Shown: positions 30,459 to 39,770, counted from the first letter of the stretch. The stretch: 64,000 nucleotides of DNA from Puniceicoccaceae bacterium (GCA_902603705.1 CACKVQ010000001.1:1-64000), one strand, 5' to 3'. Numbers and translations: made by a program. The notes: generated by a model not told the origin, from the letters alone.

Positions 30459-32345
30459 TTACCAACGTAGGGTTGAACCAACCGAGTACTGGTCGCCGCG
30501 GCCGGGCGTCCCTGGAACGTCCTGAAAGTCATCGTCCCATGCGTTATCGATAGCAAAGAATAGTTCTAAGTTTTCAAATTGGGGTGGATAGATACTTAGA
30601 CCAATATGAGTGAAAAGAGCAGAGTCGCTACCAAGGCGAAGTGAATTTTCTTGGTTCTGTCGCCACTCATTATCAATTCGCAATTCAATCGTATCATAAG
30701 GTGTCCAAATCGCGCCTAGTGTGAAACGGTGTTTTGCATAGTTAAGCGCGTAGAAGCTAGCGTCGATAGAATCCTCACCGTAGTCCTCTTCTTTGCTTAA
30801 GTGAGTATAGCTAGCAATCGCTTCGATAGTATTCCAGCGCTTAGAGGCTATCAGTTCGACGCCGAAAGTTTCAATATCTACACCAGTTGCGGATCTCGCG
30901 TAAGCGTCGTTGTTAGAGTAGGTCCAGTCAGTAAGGTCGCTATCTCGTCGATGGAAAATAGCACCTCTCAGGCTCCAGTTAGTGTGTCTTGAGCTAGCAC
31001 CTAGCTCAAGATTTTGACTAGTTTCCCTGCCAAGGTTATGATTACTCCTAAATATGCCACTCGTTTCGCTGCCTCCAATCGCGGAGTATCCAGGCACTTG
31101 AGTAGCTTCAGAGTAAGAAAAATATATCTGTTCTGTTTTATCGTTTTGTACCCGTTCCCAGCCAATGTCTCCTAAAAATGAAAAGTTGGAGTTATCTCGG
31201 TTACTATGGTCATAGTTAGCTCCGACACTTATCGTAAGAGTCTCATCATTATTCAATGCGATAAGATACTCGGGGAGTACGCTAATTTTGTTATATTTCC
31301 TAGATTGAAACTCACCTTGCTCTAGTGATGAGGATTCAATTTCGTCTTCCATAAATTGAGTACCGTAGTTTAACCCAATAGTTTCGTTGACCTTGTGGAA
31401 ACCGCTAAAAGCAAGTGATGTTGCTTTTGTTTTATGATCTGCAATAAACTCAAATGGGAATGGTGTGAAATCTCTAGCATCTAAATAATAATTATCAGTG
31501 TGCCGCCTATGCGTCGCTGTAAGCTCCAAAAAACTTTCGATTCCATAATTTTGGCGATGATTGAGTATAAATAAACGTGTCTTTAGACTCTCGTATTCTG
31601 GAGAGAGAGTTAGAGTAACGGGATTAGCAAATCTTGAAGCGGTATACATTCCAGGCCAAGCGAAGAATTTTTCCTGGTACCCAGCGAAGAAGTCTGTTTG
31701 TGAATCTGAGCTTAAAATTTGAAAACGAGTCGTGCTACGGTTGAAGTCGTGTTCGCCATTATTTATAGCCCCGTCACTATCTGATTTAGACATTTCGGCT
31801 TCGAGACCCCAAGACCAATCACCACTTTCGCCGAGTACACCAGTTAGGCCATGATGGATTCTCTGAAAGTTTAGGTCGTGGTCACCGCCACCAATCGTTA
31901 GCTTCCCTCCGTCTTGAATTTGGCTCCATCCATAACTGATAGTGCCCGCTGTACTGTTGAATCCGAGTAGGGCATTTTCGCTTCCAGTCAAAATTTCAGG
32001 GAGTGTCAGCATTTCTGGAGCAACAGGTAATTCTGTGGAGTAGTGACCAGTCTGAGGGTCAATAAGTGTGGCACTACCAATGCGAAAACCAGTACCCTCA
32101 AAAATCCCGCCCCTAATGCTTACATCCCCCTGAGCCTCTGCCATATTGCGAGACTGCAAATCAACGCGCGGCTCAAATTCTAAATTTGATATGGGCGACT
32201 CGAAGGTAGTGACTGGAATTATATTAGCAGTTTGCTGCGCTCCCACATAAAGTGTAGGTAAAGCTATTGTATTTTCTGCAGTAAGCAGTAGTGGCAGGAA
32301 ACATAAAAATATGTTTGAGAGTGAGGCAGTTTTTGATTTAAACAT
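30459..32345 (-). CDS. TonB-dependent outer-membrane receptor
   Basis: A protein of about 628 residues with a signal peptide (MFKSKTASLSNIFLCFLPLL, cleavage near AENTIA), an N-terminal plug domain (RNMAEAQGDVSIRGGIFEGT, then FRIGSATLIDPQTGHYSTEL), and a long series of amphipathic strands typical of a 22-strand barrel, ending in an aromatic residue (YSVGSTLRW) as BAM substrates do. It imports a scarce ligand using TonB energy. Short for the family, closer to BtuB-sized receptors, but no cobalamin riboswitch precedes it and no transport genes adjoin, so the ligand is unknown. The ATG at 32345 is preferred over one at 32378. Confidence 0.85.
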   Translation of the reverse strand: MFKSKTASLSNIFLCFLPLLLTAENTIALPTLYVGAQQTANIIPVTTFESPISNLEFEPRVDLQSRNMAEAQGDVSIRGGIFEGTGFRIGSATLIDPQTGHYSTELPVAPEMLTLPEILTGSENALLGFNSTAGTISYGWSQIQDGGKLTIGGGDHDLNFQRIHHGLTGVLGESGDWSWGLEAEMSKSDSDGAINNGEHDFNRSTTRFQILSSDSQTDFFAGYQEKFFAWPGMYTASRFANPVTLTLSPEYESLKTRLFILNHRQNYGIESFLELTATHRRHTDNYYLDARDFTPFPFEFIADHKTKATSLAFSGFHKVNETIGLNYGTQFMEDEIESSSLEQGEFQSRKYNKISVLPEYLIALNNDETLTISVGANYDHSNRDNSNFSFLGDIGWERVQNDKTEQIYFSYSEATQVPGYSAIGGSETSGIFRSNHNLGRETSQNLELGASSRHTNWSLRGAIFHRRDSDLTDWTYSNNDAYARSATGVDIETFGVELIASKRWNTIEAIASYTHLSKEEDYGEDSIDASFYALNYAKHRFTLGAIWTPYDTIELRIDNEWRQNQENSLRLGSDSALFTHIGLSIYPPQFENLELFFAIDNAWDDDFQDVPGTPGRGDQYSVGSTLRW

Positions 32346-32511
32346 AATTAGGTAAAAATACTTGTGCAGTAAAATCAAATATTAACAGATAAATATTAAT
32401 TTTTAATACTATCTCGATTTAGTTATTTTTTAACTCTTGATTTAAGCCACTAGCAAGTACTTTGTACGATATACAATAGTTTACTTCTTTCATTTATATA
32501 GATACAAAATC

Positions 32512-32829
32512 ATGTCCTTACTAAATCTAGGTTTCGCAATACTAGTTATAAAGATTACAATATGCGTATTACCCTTTGTGATAGGTATCTATTTCCTTGC
32601 TGCTCCGGAAGAAAAGAAACGCGATTTGCGAAACTCTTTATGTAACAAACTTTTTGGGGTGAGAAATGCTATCGCATATCCCAGTTTTGCGCGTGCATTA
32701 CTTGTAATAGGTGCGATACTTTTGTTGTTTGCCATAGCAGCTACGTGGTTCCTTATTTTGAGTAAATTTTTTGTCAGTGAGGAGGATCTTAGATCGCAGA
32801 TATTGTATTTTTTAAGCAGATATTGCTGA
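32512..32829 (+). CDS. Small membrane protein, function unknown
   Basis: A 105-residue protein with two clear hydrophobic segments (about residues 5-28, FAILVIKITICVLPFVIGIYF, and 63-88, ALLVIGAILLLFAIAATWFL) separated by a basic loop (EEKKRDLRNSLCNKLFGVR), so the loop is probably cytoplasmic. I do not recognise it. Its last 18 bases overlap the tail of the convergent exonuclease gene, which supports both stops being real but leaves no room for a terminator. The start ATG 32514 region is AT-rich without a ribosome site. Confidence 0.6.
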   Translation: MSLLNLGFAILVIKITICVLPFVIGIYFLAAPEEKKRDLRNSLCNKLFGVRNAIAYPSFARALLVIGAILLLFAIAATWFLILSKFFVSEEDLRSQILYFLSRYC

Positions 32830-33438
32830 TTCACTGTACTTTTCTACTAGCGCTCTTTTGTAGATTTCCCGACTTATCCATGCGTCCGTAGCCGCATATT
32901 GAATTTGCTTTCGGTCAAGATCAGGTCGTGCCCAATTAGAGACTTGAGCTGCTTTACTAATTCGTCCACTTAGTAAGAGTCCTGCTAGTGCTCGAAGACC
33001 GCGATTTTCGTATCCGAGTGATTCTGTGATCTCAGTGAGATCTACAAAACCATTTGGTTTAAAATCTTCCATGGCGAGGAGTTCTTTAACGTCATCTTTA
33101 ATCGCCACCCCAGTCTTTAATATTTTTGAGGATTCAAGAATTGGCAGAAGCGGGGTGATTGTGTTAACCTTGCAGATGCGAAAGAGATAGACGCAGTTTT
33201 CACTCGCAAGTTGGACCAATGCGGGGGGATAGTATTCACCCTTCTTAAAAGTAGGGCGCGTTTCTGTGTCGAAACCAAGGTGACTTTCATTTAGCAGTTT
33301 TGAGACGCAGGATTGCATTGCCTCAAGCGAGTCAAGAACACAGACCTCACCATCCCAGTGAATGATGGGTAGGTCATTCATAGCTTCTTTACTGATATTT
33401 CTTTTTTCTTTGTTTGGTTTGTCTGTTGAATCTAGCAT
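32812..33438 (-). CDS. 3'-5' exonuclease domain protein (RNase D/WRN-like)
   Basis: A 208-residue protein made almost entirely of one DEDDy exonuclease domain. Motif I is in LGFDTETRPTF (Asp, Glu), motif II in LKTGVAIKDDVKELL (Asp), and motif III in IQYAATDAWISREIYKRAL (Tyr and Asp). The conserved GLRALAGLLL and QVSNWARPDL match WRN-exonuclease-like proteins, which in bacteria occur without the helicase and HRDC parts. It may trim RNA or DNA 3' ends. It lies in a small neighbourhood of DNA-maintenance genes (SRAP, holB, nth). Confidence 0.85.
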   Translation of the reverse strand: MLDSTDKPNKEKRNISKEAMNDLPIIHWDGEVCVLDSLEAMQSCVSKLLNESHLGFDTETRPTFKKGEYYPPALVQLASENCVYLFRICKVNTITPLLPILESSKILKTGVAIKDDVKELLAMEDFKPNGFVDLTEITESLGYENRGLRALAGLLLSGRISKAAQVSNWARPDLDRKQIQYAATDAWISREIYKRALVEKYSESAISA

Positions 33439-33539
33439 ATGAGAAGGTATTTTTAATAACTACTAAGCTTTCAAAGTAGTATCCATTGTTTTATCGCGTC
33501 CCATGAATTAGTTTTTTTATTATATCACTTAGTGAGATT

Positions 33540-34199
33540 TTAAAAGAGCATCATCTGCTCGTCGCTCGTGAAGGAAGTTGCTTGGATAAGACTCATATCA
33601 TTGTTTTGCACACGATTCACATGGTTAGATACAGTATGCGAAGATAGATTTACATCTCTAGATATGGCATGTAGGTCAGACTTATTCATCTCACCGCTTA
33701 ACCAAGATGAATGTGCATCTACTCTAATTATGACTGGAAATCTTTTGTGAATCCTACTTATAGGGGCCTGCGCCTCAGTTGTTAATACTACAAATGAGGA
33801 TATTTGATTATTTTCCTTATTTGGGAAATAAATTCCTGCATAAAATTGTATAGTCTTGCCTTGCTCGTAGATGTAATGGGGCTTTTTGCTAACGCCATCT
33901 TGGCACCATTCGTAAAATCCATTAGCTGGCAGCAGGCATCGGTGCTCCAGCCAACTCTCTCTGAACCGTGGATTAGTATTTGCTGATTCAATACGTGCAT
34001 TGATATGAAAATTTTGCGGGGTACGTAGGCCCCAATTCATTATAGAAGCCGCTACGAAATATCTATCATTAGATGCTATACTTAAAGCGTTCTTACCTGG
34101 ACTAATGTTATAATCTGGCTCGTAGTCATCGTGTAGGGTAAGAGCGATGGACTTCGCTAACTGCTTTTTTGGGGTATGGAGTGTGTATCGGCCGCACAT
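33540..34199 (-). CDS. SOS response-associated peptidase (SRAP/YedK/HMCES)
   Basis: A 219-residue SRAP protein that forms a covalent thiazolidine link with abasic sites in single-stranded DNA and shields them. The start at ATG 34199 gives MCGRYTLHTP, in which Cys2 (after removal of Met1) is the reactive residue. The ATG-like start upstream at 34238 would bury it, so it is rejected. Other conserved parts: NISPGKNALSI, NARIESANTNPRFRESW with the active-site Asn/Arg, and CLLPANGFYEWCQDG with the Glu, and a histidine in LTTEAQAPISRIHKRFPVII. Length typical. Confidence 0.92.
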   Translation of the reverse strand: MCGRYTLHTPKKQLAKSIALTLHDDYEPDYNISPGKNALSIASNDRYFVAASIMNWGLRTPQNFHINARIESANTNPRFRESWLEHRCLLPANGFYEWCQDGVSKKPHYIYEQGKTIQFYAGIYFPNKENNQISSFVVLTTEAQAPISRIHKRFPVIIRVDAHSSWLSGEMNKSDLHAISRDVNLSSHTVSNHVNRVQNNDMSLIQATSFTSDEQMMLF

Positions 34200-34274
34200 C
34201 TTAAGATAATATTTTTTGTATATAATAAAGCCAATCAATAATCCATTACGGACCGAGAATTTATCTTAAATTTT

Positions 34275-35267
34275 CTATCGTTTACAACTCCAGAGACGTA
34301 ATGAGGATAGAAGAAACAGCTCCAGTGCTGCGACTTGATTAAAATTTATCTCCATTAGACCTACTGATTTCTCGAGTATCTCGGTTGCGCGGTGGAGCGC
34401 GTTCGTTGGTAGCTGACCGTTATTAAGAGATTCGACGTCTCTTGCAAATTGCTCGGTAGCACACTCTATAAGCCTGAATAGTTCTTTGCGATAGCCTTTG
34501 CTTAGACCTGCTTCCATCGCATCTTTTTCTTCAGCACTTGTGTTCTGTGGAAGACTCTTCTTTTGAAATTCCCACCCTTGCTCGGTCATTTCTTTGAGAA
34601 TATTCTGGTAGCGGGCATTGAGTCCATAAACTCCCATGATGATGTGAGGAATACTTTCTTTATTAGCTCCATTAATTAATAATCCTAGCCATTTTCTGTA
34701 GTCGGCTACCCATTTTATCCATTTGGGATTTTGTTCGCTTTCCACCTTAGCGGAAATACGGAAGTTTAGACAACGACTACGTATGGTATCAAGTAGGTCG
34801 TAAGGACGTGTTGAAAGTAAAAAGAGCGTGGTGCCTTCTGGCGGCTCCTCAAGCGTTTTTAAAAATGCATTAGCCGAGGCGGGGTTCATTCGGTCGGCAT
34901 CGAGTAATATGCCGACTTTACGACCGCCTTGATTAGAACTTTTCGCCATGTCGACGACTAGCTTGCGCATCGAATTTGTCTCATCGATTTTCCCGACTTT
35001 AATTATGCGAGCCTTACCGCTAGGACGAAGAATAAAACAATCAGGGTGCTCAAAAGGATCCCCCTTAGATTCAAGTAACTGGGCGGTGATGACTCGAACA
35101 ATTTTTTCTAGGCTCGATAAGCTTTTCCCGTGTAAAAGTATTCCATGTGCGAGTCTGTCTTGCGAGAGTGAGCGATCAAGCACTTGTACAGCACGGCAAG
35201 AACTCATCGCATCAGGTAATATATTACATAAGGCTGAAGATTTAGAAAAATTATTTTTTGCACACAT
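34275..35267 (-). CDS. holB: DNA polymerase III delta' subunit-like clamp-loader protein
   Basis: A 330-residue AAA+ clamp-loader subunit. Visible: LAHGILLHGKSLSSLEKIV where the Walker A is degenerate (no GKT, as in delta'), RKVGILLDADRMNPASANAFLKTLEEPPEGTTLFLLST and the sensor/SRC motif DTIRSRCLNF. The C-terminal collar domain is divergent. The usual zinc-binding cysteines of delta' are not evident. Delta' is a stator in the loader that opens the beta clamp. It sits between SRAP (same strand) and nth (divergent). tmk, a common neighbour, is absent. Confidence 0.85.
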   Translation of the reverse strand: MCAKNNFSKSSALCNILPDAMSSCRAVQVLDRSLSQDRLAHGILLHGKSLSSLEKIVRVITAQLLESKGDPFEHPDCFILRPSGKARIIKVGKIDETNSMRKLVVDMAKSSNQGGRKVGILLDADRMNPASANAFLKTLEEPPEGTTLFLLSTRPYDLLDTIRSRCLNFRISAKVESEQNPKWIKWVADYRKWLGLLINGANKESIPHIIMGVYGLNARYQNILKEMTEQGWEFQKKSLPQNTSAEEKDAMEAGLSKGYRKELFRLIECATEQFARDVESLNNGQLPTNALHRATEILEKSVGLMEINFNQVAALELFLLSSLRLWSCKR

Positions 35268-35330
35268 CTATATGTACTGTTTTATGTAAATTTAATAGAA
35301 TCTGCAAGTAACAACATATTAATCGAGGTT

Positions 35331-35984
35331 ATGACTAAAAAAGAACGCGCAAGTTATATAAATAAACGCCTTCAGGAGCTGTACCCTAGTCCGGCCGTTC
35401 CCTTAGATCATAAGGACGCATATACGCTACTCATAGCCGTATTACTTTCTGCGCAGTGCACAGATGTGCGTGTAAACAAGATTACGCCTCTGCTATTCGC
35501 ACGCGCCGATACACCTCAGGAGATGGTAAAAATACCTGTGGAAGAAATACAGGATATCATCCGTCCTTGCGGGCTTTCACCTATGAAGTCAAAAGGAATC
35601 TACGGTTTGTCTCGAATCCTGTTGGATAAGTACAAGGGCGAGGTACCCGCAGATATGTCGGCACTAGAAGCACTTCCATCGGTGGGGCATAAAACGGCCT
35701 CAGTAGTAATGGCGCAGGCATTCGGTGTCGCAGCTTTTCCCGTCGATACGCATATACATCGATTGGCCCAGCGGTGGGGCTTAACTAACGGAAAAAATGT
35801 TGTTCAAACAGAGCGCGATTTAAAACGCTTATTTCCTGAGTCTGATTGGAATGACTTACATCTGCAGATTATCTTTTATGGGCGCGAGTTTTGTACAGCG
35901 CGGGCTTGTAATGGTATGGTTTGTCAAATCTGCCGCACGATTTATCCAATGCGAAAACGTCCAAAAAAAACATTCAAAGCATAG
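35331..35984 (+). CDS. nth: Endonuclease III (DNA glycosylase/AP lyase)
   Basis: A 217-residue base-excision repair enzyme removing oxidised pyrimidines. It has the helix-hairpin-helix ALPSVGHKTASVVMAQAFG with the catalytic lysine (GHKTA), and VDTHIHRLAQRWGL with the catalytic aspartate. The C-terminal cluster loop is atypical: CTARACNGMVCQIC gives a C-x4-C-x4-C-x2-C pattern rather than the usual C-x6-C-x2-C-x5-C, so the 4Fe-4S cluster may be altered or bound differently. A GAGG motif lies before the ATG. Divergent from holB. Confidence 0.93.
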   Translation: MTKKERASYINKRLQELYPSPAVPLDHKDAYTLLIAVLLSAQCTDVRVNKITPLLFARADTPQEMVKIPVEEIQDIIRPCGLSPMKSKGIYGLSRILLDKYKGEVPADMSALEALPSVGHKTASVVMAQAFGVAAFPVDTHIHRLAQRWGLTNGKNVVQTERDLKRLFPESDWNDLHLQIIFYGREFCTARACNGMVCQICRTIYPMRKRPKKTFKA

Positions 35985-36062
35985 TAATTATTAATTTGCC
36001 TACCTTTTTATACAACAAAATAACGCTAAGAAATTTGTATAGTCTTCAACTGGTACTCTCTA

Positions 36063-36893
36063 CTATAAATAATTTGCTAATCTATGCCAATGCTCGAGAG
36101 CTAGCTCTTCTGCACGAATGGTAGGTGAAATTCCACGCTTTATTAAGTCTTTGAACCACTCGATTGCGCCTGTTTGTTTGTCGCCCTTGCAAAGAGCGCC
36201 AAGTTGTTTTCTACGATGAATAAAAATGCGACGAACGTAATCGCGGGCGATGGGACTAAATCGGACATAATCTGTCCTGCGATCGAGACACAGGAGGACA
36301 GAATCGACTTTAGGCGACGGGTGGAAACATTTAGCTGAAACTTGGTGTTTGCTAGAGATATCATATGCAGATTGAAGAAAGATTGAAATGGCTCCGAAGG
36401 TTTTACTGCAGTGTAATGCGCCGTAACGATCGGCCGTTTCTTTTTGTAACATAAGTACCATGCGATCGGGTAGTGGACCGGCTGTAACTGCGTCCATCCA
36501 AGGTGTGGAGACAGCGTAGGGTAAGTTGGCCACGATCTTATATCCATCATTGGCATTAGCGATTGGGAGTCCCGCAAGTGGATGATTAATACAGTCGCCT
36601 TCAATTAACCGTAGCTTGCTTTGATTATGAAGTAATTCATCGCGAATATGCTTTGCAAGTCTAGCATCGCGCTCGACTGCCCATACCTGTGCTCCGGTCT
36701 CGAGAATCGCTTTGGTAAGCGTGCCGAGGCCAGGGCCGACTTCAACGACGCAATCGCTCTCGGATACATCCGCTATTTTGACCGATTTACGAACTATATT
36801 GCCGTCTACAAGAAAGTTTTGCCCTAACCTTTTATTAGGTATGTGTTCTAACTGCTGAAGAAGTTCTCGAGTGGATGTAGGGCTCAAGGGCAT
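36063..36893 (-). CDS. rsmA: 16S rRNA dimethyladenosine transferase
   Basis: A 276-residue KsgA-type enzyme that dimethylates the two adjacent adenosines near the 3' end of 16S rRNA. ATG 36893 (MPLSPTSTRELLQ) is used because the frame open further upstream overlaps trpC and has no family similarity. Motifs: NKRLGQNFLVDGNIV, VVEVGPGLGTLTKAIL, IVANLPYAVSTPWM (the NLPY catalytic motif), HPSPKVDSVLLCL. Length normal (270-290). It lies 67 bases downstream of trpC on the same strand. Confidence 0.95.
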   Translation of the reverse strand: MPLSPTSTRELLQQLEHIPNKRLGQNFLVDGNIVRKSVKIADVSESDCVVEVGPGLGTLTKAILETGAQVWAVERDARLAKHIRDELLHNQSKLRLIEGDCINHPLAGLPIANANDGYKIVANLPYAVSTPWMDAVTAGPLPDRMVLMLQKETADRYGALHCSKTFGAISIFLQSAYDISSKHQVSAKCFHPSPKVDSVLLCLDRRTDYVRFSPIARDYVRRIFIHRRKQLGALCKGDKQTGAIEWFKDLIKRGISPTIRAEELALEHWHRLANYL

Positions 36894-36960
36894 TGATCTT
36901 GAATGTAACTTTAGGAGTTGAAGATCGAAGTAACCATGAAGGGTAATGCGTAGGATACAT

Positions 36961-37758
36961 TCACGCGTTATGAAAAGCTTCAATAAGTGCTTCGGTCTTT
37001 TCTGATCGCATAAGAGCTTCTCCGACAAGAATAGCATCAGCTCCGCAGTTGCGAGCGCGTTCGGCTCCTTCAATGTCGAATATCCCGCTCTCGCTAATTT
37101 TGATGATTCCATTAGGTATTTGAGGGATGAGTAATTCAGATACAGCGAGGTCGGTCTCGAAACGCTTTAGGTCACGGTTGTTAACACCGATTATTTTTGG
37201 ATCAAATTTGAGTGCTTTTTCTAGTTCGCGTTCTTCGTGAATTTCGTAGAGCACATCTAGACCAGCGACAACTGAAGCATCACGGAGGGCTTTTATTTCG
37301 TCAGGCTCGAGAGCCCGAACAATGATAAGAATACAGCGTGCACCTGCTTCGGTGGCCTCAAGTACCTGAATGGGGTGTACCATGAAGTCTTTTCGCAGAC
37401 AAGGAGTACTGCGTTCGTGACGTTCGAGAAAATCGACTACTTCCCAAAGGTCCTGCAAACTTCCGCCGAAGTAATCGGTATCGGTTAAAATCGATAGACA
37501 GTCAGCTTGGGCATTAATGTATTCACGGGCTTGTTCGACAGCATCGAGATTACTTGGTGTAATTTCTCCCGCTGAGGGCGATTTACGCTTAATTTCTGCA
37601 ATTACTGAGAGATGCTCTTTCTGGGAAAGGGTTTTTAGAAAGCTGTCGCCCTGGACTTTTAAACGACCGATCCTCTCTAATTCTTGATCTTGGATAGGTC
37701 GAACTTTATCACGCAAAGCGTGACGTTTGGCTGCCATAATCTCAAACAGTTTGTCCAT
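36961..37758 (-). CDS. trpC: Indole-3-glycerol phosphate synthase
   Basis: A 265-residue TIM-barrel enzyme of tryptophan synthesis. Conserved: SVIAEIKRKSPSAGEI with the catalytic lysine and phosphate-binding Ser-Pro-Ser, LSILTDTDYFGGSLQDL, PCLRKDFMVHPIQVLEA, IIGVNNRDLKRFETDL, ISESGIFDIEGAERARNCGADAILVGEALMRS. Complete. It is separated from other trp genes, of which none is in the window. It is probably transcribed with rsmA. Confidence 0.97.
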   Translation of the reverse strand: MDKLFEIMAAKRHALRDKVRPIQDQELERIGRLKVQGDSFLKTLSQKEHLSVIAEIKRKSPSAGEITPSNLDAVEQAREYINAQADCLSILTDTDYFGGSLQDLWEVVDFLERHERSTPCLRKDFMVHPIQVLEATEAGARCILIIVRALEPDEIKALRDASVVAGLDVLYEIHEERELEKALKFDPKIIGVNNRDLKRFETDLAVSELLIPQIPNGIIKISESGIFDIEGAERARNCGADAILVGEALMRSEKTEALIEAFHNA

Positions 37759-37864
37759 AATTCATATTAAAGTGCCCAACCTTAACTTTAATTTCAAGTC
37801 GCACTTTTCTTCTTTTAATCTAATCGAATAAAATGCCATACCATTAAATAGAAGATGACGTTCT

Positions 37865-37896
37865 GTAAAAAAGTCGCCCCTTTACAGGGGCGACTT
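37865..37896 (-). terminator. Rho-independent terminator of sod
   Basis: An 11-bp perfect stem (AAGTCGCCCCT 37871-37881, AGGGGCGACTT 37886-37896) with a TTAC loop. On the minus strand it is followed by six T. It lies 50 bases beyond the superoxide dismutase stop and is the strongest terminator in the window. Confidence 0.92.
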
Positions 37897-37945
37897 CAAG
37901 AGTGGACACTAGGTAAAGAATTGAATGTCCTACATTTTGCAGAGA

Positions 37946-38572
37946 TTAAGCCCTAGCATTTATATAATTTTCTTCCGCTTTGTTCCAATCCACTACATTC
38001 CAGAAAGCTTCAATGTACTGTGGGCGCAAATTTTGATATTTCAAATAGTAAGCATGCTCCCATACATCAAGTCCGATTACAGGATTACCTTCAGCCTCTG
38101 CGATACCATTCATCAATGGAGAATCTTGATTAGGCGTCGAAGTTACAGCTAGGGAGCCGTCCTTTTTTACTATTAACCACGCCCAGCCTGAACCGAAACG
38201 CGTAGCTCCTGCCTCAGCAAATGCAGACTTAAATGTATCGAAACCACCTAGTTCGTTATCGATAGCTGCTGCTAGTGTGCCACTGGGTTTGCCGCCGCCA
38301 TTCGGGCTTAGTATTGTCCAGAAAAAGCTGTGGTTGGCATGACCGCCGCCGTTATTACGCACAGCACCACGCTTTTCTGCAGGGACAGTTGAAAGATTGC
38401 TTACAAGTTCACAGATAGTTTTGTTCTCTAACTCGCTACCTTGGATTGCTGCATTTAGTTTAGTAATATATGTATTATGATGTTTGCTGTGATGAATTTC
38501 CATCGTACGAGCATCAAAGTGTGGTTCAAGCGCATCGTATGCGTGTAATAATTCGGGTAATACGTGTGGCAT
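37946..38572 (-). CDS. sodA: Superoxide dismutase, Mn/Fe family
   Basis: A 208-residue cytoplasmic superoxide dismutase. Metal ligands are visible: His in METHSKHH-like [13 protein letters not shown], His in [10 protein letters not shown], and Asp and His in [14 protein letters not shown]. The pattern [11 protein letters not shown] and [10 protein letters not shown] is close to Bacillus-type Mn-SODs, so manganese is likely, but Mn and Fe forms cannot be separated reliably by eye. Monocistronic, with its own terminator and a candidate promoter. Confidence 0.95.
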   Translation of the reverse strand: MPHVLPELLHAYDALEPHFDARTMEIHHSKHHNTYITKLNAAIQGSELENKTICELVSNLSTVPAEKRGAVRNNGGGHANHSFFWTILSPNGGGKPSGTLAAAIDNELGGFDTFKSAFAEAGATRFGSGWAWLIVKKDGSLAVTSTPNQDSPLMNGIAEAEGNPVIGLDVWEHAYYLKYQNLRPQYIEAFWNVVDWNKAEENYINARA

Positions 38573-38609
38573 AATTTTATAAGTAATGTTTAATATGAAT
38601 GTAAGTGAA

Positions 38610-38643
38610 ATTATAAGTATGACTTTTTGTTTGCATCTGTCAA
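38610..38643 (-). promoter_or_regulatory. sodA: Candidate promoter region of sod
   Basis: On the minus strand a perfect TTGACA (38638-38643) is followed by CATACT after 16 bases and by a perfect TATAAT (38610-38615) after 22. The consensus hexamers are striking, but the 22-base spacing is too long for sigma-70, so the working -10 may be CATACT. Upstream of the sod start by about 38 bases. Confidence 0.4.
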
Positions 38644-38681
38644 ACGAGTGCTTGCTCTAACTGCTAGTAGGCAAATCTATT

Positions 38682-39179
38682 TTAGTTAGAAGATCGTCTC
38701 TTCTCAAAAAACGCTTTTAATATTTCGTGGTTGAGACTTTCTAGTATGCCGCCAATAGATTTAAATTTATGGTTACTATAGGGAAGTGCTCCTAAATTAG
38801 CTGCTCCACCCACGCAGCCCATTTTAGGGTCAGGTAGACCGTAATAAACCATATTTATTCTAGCAATGACAAGTGCACCTGAACACATAGGGCAAGGTTC
38901 CTTAGTAACATATAGTGTGCATTTATTTAGGCGCCAGTCTCCAAGTGTGTTGGCTGCTTGTGAGATAGCTAGTATTTCTGCGTGTGCTGTCGGGTCGTTA
39001 GCTGTACGAGATTGATTATGTGCTGAGGCGATTATGCTCCCTTGGTATTCAATTACAGCACCGATTGGTACTTCGTCTTTTTTCCAAGCCTCAATAGATT
39101 CATTGTATGCATGGGACATGAAGTAGTCGGCATCACGCTTCATTTCCGAGGGATAGAGTTTTTCGAATGGGCATTTCAT
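38682..39179 (-). CDS. tadA: tRNA-specific adenosine deaminase (TadA-like)
   Basis: A 165-residue zinc deaminase that turns adenosine 34 of tRNA-Arg(ACG) into inosine. It has [11 protein letters not shown] (zinc His and catalytic Glu), [16 protein letters not shown] (two zinc Cys), and [18 protein letters not shown] typical of TadA rather than cytidine or guanine deaminases. The C-terminal [14 protein letters not shown] supports this. ATG 39179 is used; ATG 39143 ([13 protein letters not shown]) would also give a full domain. Divergent from infA. Confidence 0.88.
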   Translation of the reverse strand: MKCPFEKLYPSEMKRDADYFMSHAYNESIEAWKKDEVPIGAVIEYQGSIIASAHNQSRTANDPTAHAEILAISQAANTLGDWRLNKCTLYVTKEPCPMCSGALVIARINMVYYGLPDPKMGCVGGAANLGALPYSNHKFKSIGGILESLNHEILKAFFEKRRSSN

Positions 39180-39267
39180 TACAGGAGAACAAATCTTAAA
39201 TACAGCCAGAGAACCAACCTTGACTTTTTGTTATCAAGCGATTGTTTCATCGACTCTATTATTATTT

Positions 39268-39549
39268 ATGGAAAAATCACAAAGTGAAGAATATGTTGAA
39301 GTCGAAGGTAAAATTGTTGCTGTTCTACCGAGTACTATGTTCAAAGTAGAGCTTGCTAATGGTCATCAAGTTCTTGCCCATATTTCTGGCAAGCTTCGCA
39401 AACACTTCATTAAGATTACCACAGGGGACACTGTAAAAATGGAAATGAGTCCCTATGATCTAGACAAGGCACGTATTGTTTACCGTTTACGTAATGCTCA
39501 TGTACAGAGAGATGCGCCCAAGCGTAGTTATGGTCCTCGCCGTAGGTAG
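39268..39549 (+). CDS. infA: Translation initiation factor IF-1
   Basis: A 93-residue S1-fold factor that occupies the ribosomal A site during initiation. The core is clear: [40 protein letters not shown] and [23 protein letters not shown] 39268 (MEKSQSEEY) is chosen over an upstream frame opening. A basic C-terminal tail of about 17 residues ([17 protein letters not shown]) extends it beyond the usual 72. It is not in a ribosomal protein operon here. Confidence 0.95.
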   Translation: MEKSQSEEYVEVEGKIVAVLPSTMFKVELANGHQVLAHISGKLRKHFIKITTGDTVKMEMSPYDLDKARIVYRLRNAHVQRDAPKRSYGPRRR

Positions 39550-39572
39550 CTACCTGTAAGTAGCTAATTTTA
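39547..39572 (+). terminator. Possible terminator after infA
   Basis: A 7-bp dyad TAGCTAC / GTAGCTA (39547-39553, 39560-39566) with a six-base loop, followed by ATTTTA. It starts in the infA stop codon. The stem is AT-rich and the T tract short, so it is only a candidate. Confidence 0.4.
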
Positions 39573-39770
39573 GGGTGGTGGTCAGTTTCGTAATATAATG
39601 AAACCTAGTTTATTGTTCAATAGAATGATAAAATTTACGCAGAACGGGTAAGAATTATTTATAGTTGTTCTTTATGTAGGTTACTCATAAAGTTGAGTTT
39701 ATGTGAAGAATGCTTGATTCATACTTAAATTAAGTTAATTTAACAACTTTTATACTAAAAAACTTATATT

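Noticed and set aside
32346-32511. Possible cobalamin riboswitch before the TonB receptor
   Set aside because: GCCACT is present only on the plus strand in isolation, opposite to the receptor, and no riboswitch core accompanies it.
33568-34000. Small open frames opposite the SRAP gene
   Set aside because: They mirror coding sequence in other frames, without independent motifs or starts.
36894-37112. Extended 5' end of rsmA to 37112
   Set aside because: The extra frame overlaps trpC and shows no similarity to the family. ATG 36893 gives the normal N-terminus.
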